Below the pieces are notes generated by a model, which was given only the letters and a program-made list of their open reading frames with translations, was not told where the DNA came from and ran no database searches. A program made the position numbers and the translations under genes. Below are positions 6,368 to 6,490 of a stretch of DNA of 6,490 bases, in pieces. Origin of the DNA: Pseudomonadota bacterium (GTDB lineage: Bacteria; Myxococcota_A; Polyangia; Polyangiales; Polyangiaceae); contig JAEYOT010000509.1 in the NCBI GenBank assembly GCA_023411445.1, forward strand, positions 1 through 6,490, read 5' to 3'. How positions within the stretch are numbered: the stretch's first letter is position 1; every line of letters begins with the position of its first letter.

Positions 6368-6490
6368 ATGAGAACGCTTTCCGTATTGGCCTGCCTTTCC
6401 GTATCCGCCCTGTCGCTCGCGCTCGCTGGTTGCGAGGTGACGGACTGCAAGACCGAAGAGGGCCGCGACGCGAAGTGCGCAGAGTCCTTG
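6368..6490 (+). CDS. Small putative lipoprotein, N-terminal part only
   Basis: The first 41 residues of a protein cut by the right edge of the window. A short basic start (MR) and hydrophobic stretch lead to a classical lipobox, LALAGC, so signal peptidase II should cleave before Cys22, which would be lipidated. The predicted mature sequence begins CEVTDC and carries cysteines at 22, 27 and 38, the last two free to form a disulfide. Residue +2 after the lipidated Cys is Glu rather than the Asp that retains lipoproteins at the inner membrane in enterobacteria; that rule may not apply here. The start is supported by GAGG at 6357-6360. I do not recognise a family from this fragment. Whether it is related to the genes beside it cannot be told. 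Confidence 0.8.
   Translation, partial: MRTLSVLACLSVSALSLALAGCEVTDCKTEEGRDAKCAESL

Overview
The window is about 65-70% G+C by eye. It is densely coded, with strong third-position G/C bias in every gene, so long spurious reading frames open opposite the real ones. All the protein families are bacterial. A periplasmic adaptor, a MacB-type ABC exporter and a lipoprotein with a classical lipobox point to a Gram-negative (diderm) organism. Base composition and gene style fit a myxobacterium or relative (Myxococcota), but no marker here proves that.

Left half, minus strand (1-3601): one tightly packed operon reading leftward out of the window. In transcription order it holds a membrane-anchored HlyD/MacA-type adaptor (2357-3601), a LolD/MacB-type ABC ATPase (1662-2360), an FtsX/MacB-type permease (499-1665) and a second, different FtsX/MacB-type permease (1-485, cut by the window edge). 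The first two junctions are 4-base ATGA overlaps and the third is a 13-base gap with a good ribosome binding site. Together they encode a tripartite-type exporter, or a lipoprotein/envelope-handling machine. The ATPase is a separate polypeptide and the two permeases probably pair. No outer-membrane TolC-like partner is visible; it may lie beyond position 1 or elsewhere.

Middle (3602-3882): a 281-base divergent intergenic region with no gene. It must carry the start signals for the exporter operon (leftward) and the hydrolase operon (rightward). It holds a compact cluster of direct and inverted repeats at 3723-3776 that looks like a regulator binding region.

Right half, plus strand (3883-6302): a two-gene unit. 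First is a cytosolic (alpha/alpha)6-barrel glycoside hydrolase of the GH63/MGH1-like type. Second, overlapping it by a TTGA junction, is a PLP-dependent class IV aminotransferase (the IlvE/Dat/PabC fold). The overlap implies coupled translation, but there is no obvious biochemical reason for the pairing.

Right edge (6368-6490): after a 65-base gap with a good ribosome binding site, the start of a small cysteine-containing lipoprotein of unknown function, cut by the window edge. No RNA genes, mobile elements or CRISPR arrays are visible.
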